In this document: positions 41,130 to 41,845 of the stretch, in pieces | Layout: each line of letters begins with the position of its first letter | Position numbering within the stretch: the stretch's first letter is position 1 | From: Rhodospirillales bacterium | GTDB lineage: Bacteria; Pseudomonadota; Alphaproteobacteria; Rhodospirillales; Magnetospirillaceae | DNA: 41,845 bases | Direction of reading: 5' to 3' | Assembly (NCBI GenBank): GCA_015654615.1 | Contig: JAATGN010000224.1 | Location: forward strand, 1 to 41,845 | Program-made: the position numbers and the translations under genes | The notes under the pieces: generated by a model | The model's input: only the letters and a program-made list of their open reading frames with translations | Told to the model about the DNA's origin: nothing | Databases searched by the model: none

Positions 41130-41203
41130 GAGATGCCTGCTCGAAGGAAAGTGTATCGAGTCAGAAAATTCCGTCAATTGCCTATAATGCGTACCGCAAC
41201 GGG

Positions 41204-41231
41204 ACATGCCCATTTATTGGGCATGTGCTTT
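41204..41231 (+). terminator. Hairpin with T run upstream of urtA
   Basis: ACATGCCCA, loop TTTAT, TGGGCATGT, then GCTTTTT. It is terminator-like on the plus strand, although the nearest plus-strand gene upstream ends more than 2 kb away. A TATAAT (41183-41188) lies just before it, without a clear -35 box. Confidence 0.6.
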
Positions 41232-41305
41232 TTCCCGGGGCACAAGAGCGGATGGCCGCCGCCAAGGCGCGGCTGCCGGCACCGCTTTCACGACGCATCG
41301 ACCGG

Positions 41306-41322
41306 CTGGCCCGTTAATTGCG
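41306..41322 (+). promoter_or_regulatory. Sigma-54-type promoter of urtA
   Basis: CTGGCCCGTTAATTGCG has the diagnostic GG (41308-41309), ten bases, GC (41320-41321) and matches most of the YTGGCACG-N4-TTGC consensus. Transcription would start near 41333, about 29 bp before the urtA ATG. Urea uptake genes are commonly nitrogen-regulated through NtrC and sigma-54, so the context agrees. Confidence 0.7.
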
Positions 41323-41361
41323 TAGCCACGGCATCAATAATGACATCCAAGGACGACACCC

Positions 41362-41845
41362 ATGAAACTCATGCGGGCTATAGCCGGTGCGGGCGCGCTC
41401 CTCGCGGCCGCCGCCTCCCATGCGGTCTTTGCGGCGGATGACACCATCAAGATCGGGGTCCTTCATTCGCTCTCGGGAACGATGGCGATCAGCGAGACGA
41501 CGCTGAAGGACACGGTCCTGATGATGGTGGACGACCTCAACAAGAAGGGTGGATTGCTGGGCAAGAAGGTGGAGGCGGTGGTGGTCGACCCGGCGTCGAA
41601 CTGGCCGCTGTTCGTCGAGAAGGCGCGCGAGCTTCTGGAAAAGGACAAGGTGGCGGTGGTGTTCGGCTGCTGGACCTCGGTGTCGCGCAAGTCGGTGCTG
41701 CCGGTGTTCGAGCAGGACAACGGCCTGCTGTTCTATCCCGTGCAATATGAAGGCGAGGAGTCGTCGAACAATGTGTTCTACACCGGGGCCGCGCCGAACC
41801 AGCAGGCGATTCCGGCGGTGGAATATCTGATGGGCAAGGACGGCG
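41362..41845 (+). CDS. urtA: Urea ABC transporter substrate-binding protein (3' end outside window)
   Basis: The first 161 residues of a periplasmic binding protein of the branched-chain-amino-acid/urea class. The signal peptide ([21 protein letters not shown]) is cleaved before [58 protein letters not shown] and [20 protein letters not shown] are signatures of UrtA and its amide-binding relatives (FmdD). AAGGA lies about eight bases before the ATG. A sigma-54-type promoter precedes it. The rest of a urt operon is expected to the right. Confidence 0.93.
   Translation, partial: MKLMRAIAGAGALLAAAASHAVFAADDTIKIGVLHSLSGTMAISETTLKDTVLMMVDDLNKKGGLLGKKVEAVVVDPASNWPLFVEKARELLEKDKVAVVFGCWTSVSRKSVLPVFEQDNGLLFYPVQYEGEESSNNVFYTGAAPNQQAIPAVEYLMGKDG

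Noticed and set aside
41225..41250. NtrC binding site before urtA
   Set aside because: TGTGC...GCACA has inverted order relative to the usual TGCACC/GGTGCA half-sites; not convincing.
1..41845. tRNA, rRNA, phage or plasmid genes
   Set aside because: No T-loop-like or rRNA segments, integrase, capsid or replication genes were seen outside the single IS.

Overview
The window is GC-rich, tightly packed chromosomal DNA from an alphaproteobacterium. The protein set (lactate-utilisation LUD proteins, a bacteriohemerythrin sensor, a chemoreceptor with a STAS partner, a urea transporter) resembles free-living Rhodospirillales of the Magnetospirillum/Phaeospirillum type. That placement is inference from remembered protein style, not from a search. 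No rRNA, tRNA or CRISPR array was seen. Both window edges cut genes: a GntR regulator on the left and urtA on the right.

Region 1 (1-8702) is a lactate-oxidation and redox-sensing block. A GntR/FCD regulator is followed by a paralogue that keeps only the FCD effector domain, then an operator region with three alternating TGGTAAAAA half-sites, lutABC, an intrinsic terminator, and an extra gene that joins a LutB-type LUD domain lacking its ferredoxin part to a LutC-type LUD domain. Convergent to it is an 870-residue protein combining a metallo-beta-lactamase fold, two cyclic-nucleotide-binding-like domains and a C-terminal hemerythrin.

Region 2 (8703-20240) holds mostly housekeeping genes: an LplT-like MFS carrier, a class I glutamine amidotransferase, a hemolysin III/TrhA membrane protein, the ribosome-rescue hydrolase ArfB, a TauE/SafE permease, a secreted HExxH protein, exonuclease III, a STAS protein with a chemoreceptor, and IlvD. 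Intergenic repeats cluster at gene 3' ends. Region 3 (20329-26328) has a nitrate/sulfonate-type ABC importer on the minus strand, a small unknown gene, an IS5-type insertion sequence whose transposase needs a frameshift, and an ankyrin-like protein.

Region 4 (26761-37609) is the most interesting part: an apparently undescribed catabolic locus with two regulators. On the minus strand, a CoA-transferase, an enoyl-CoA hydratase and an MFS carrier follow a promoter bearing two perfect TTGGAACGTTCCAA palindromes 84 bp apart, next to a LacI-family gene. A TetR-family gene lies further along. A Gfo/Idh/MocA oxidoreductase, an SDR and a 2-keto-4-pentenoate-hydratase-like enzyme share a promoter design with the plus-strand pair of an Old Yellow Enzyme homologue and a 7Fe/8S-type ferredoxin. 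In both promoters an identical 21-bp element lies just downstream of the -10 box. This predicts one regulon split over two divergent operons, for import, reduction/oxidation, hydration and CoA activation of an unknown compound.

Region 5 (37610-41845) has an MFS carrier, a repeat-flanked AT-rich spacer, a bacterial PH-domain membrane protein, a DUF3108-type periplasmic protein, a small unknown protein, and the start of urtA behind a sigma-54-type promoter.
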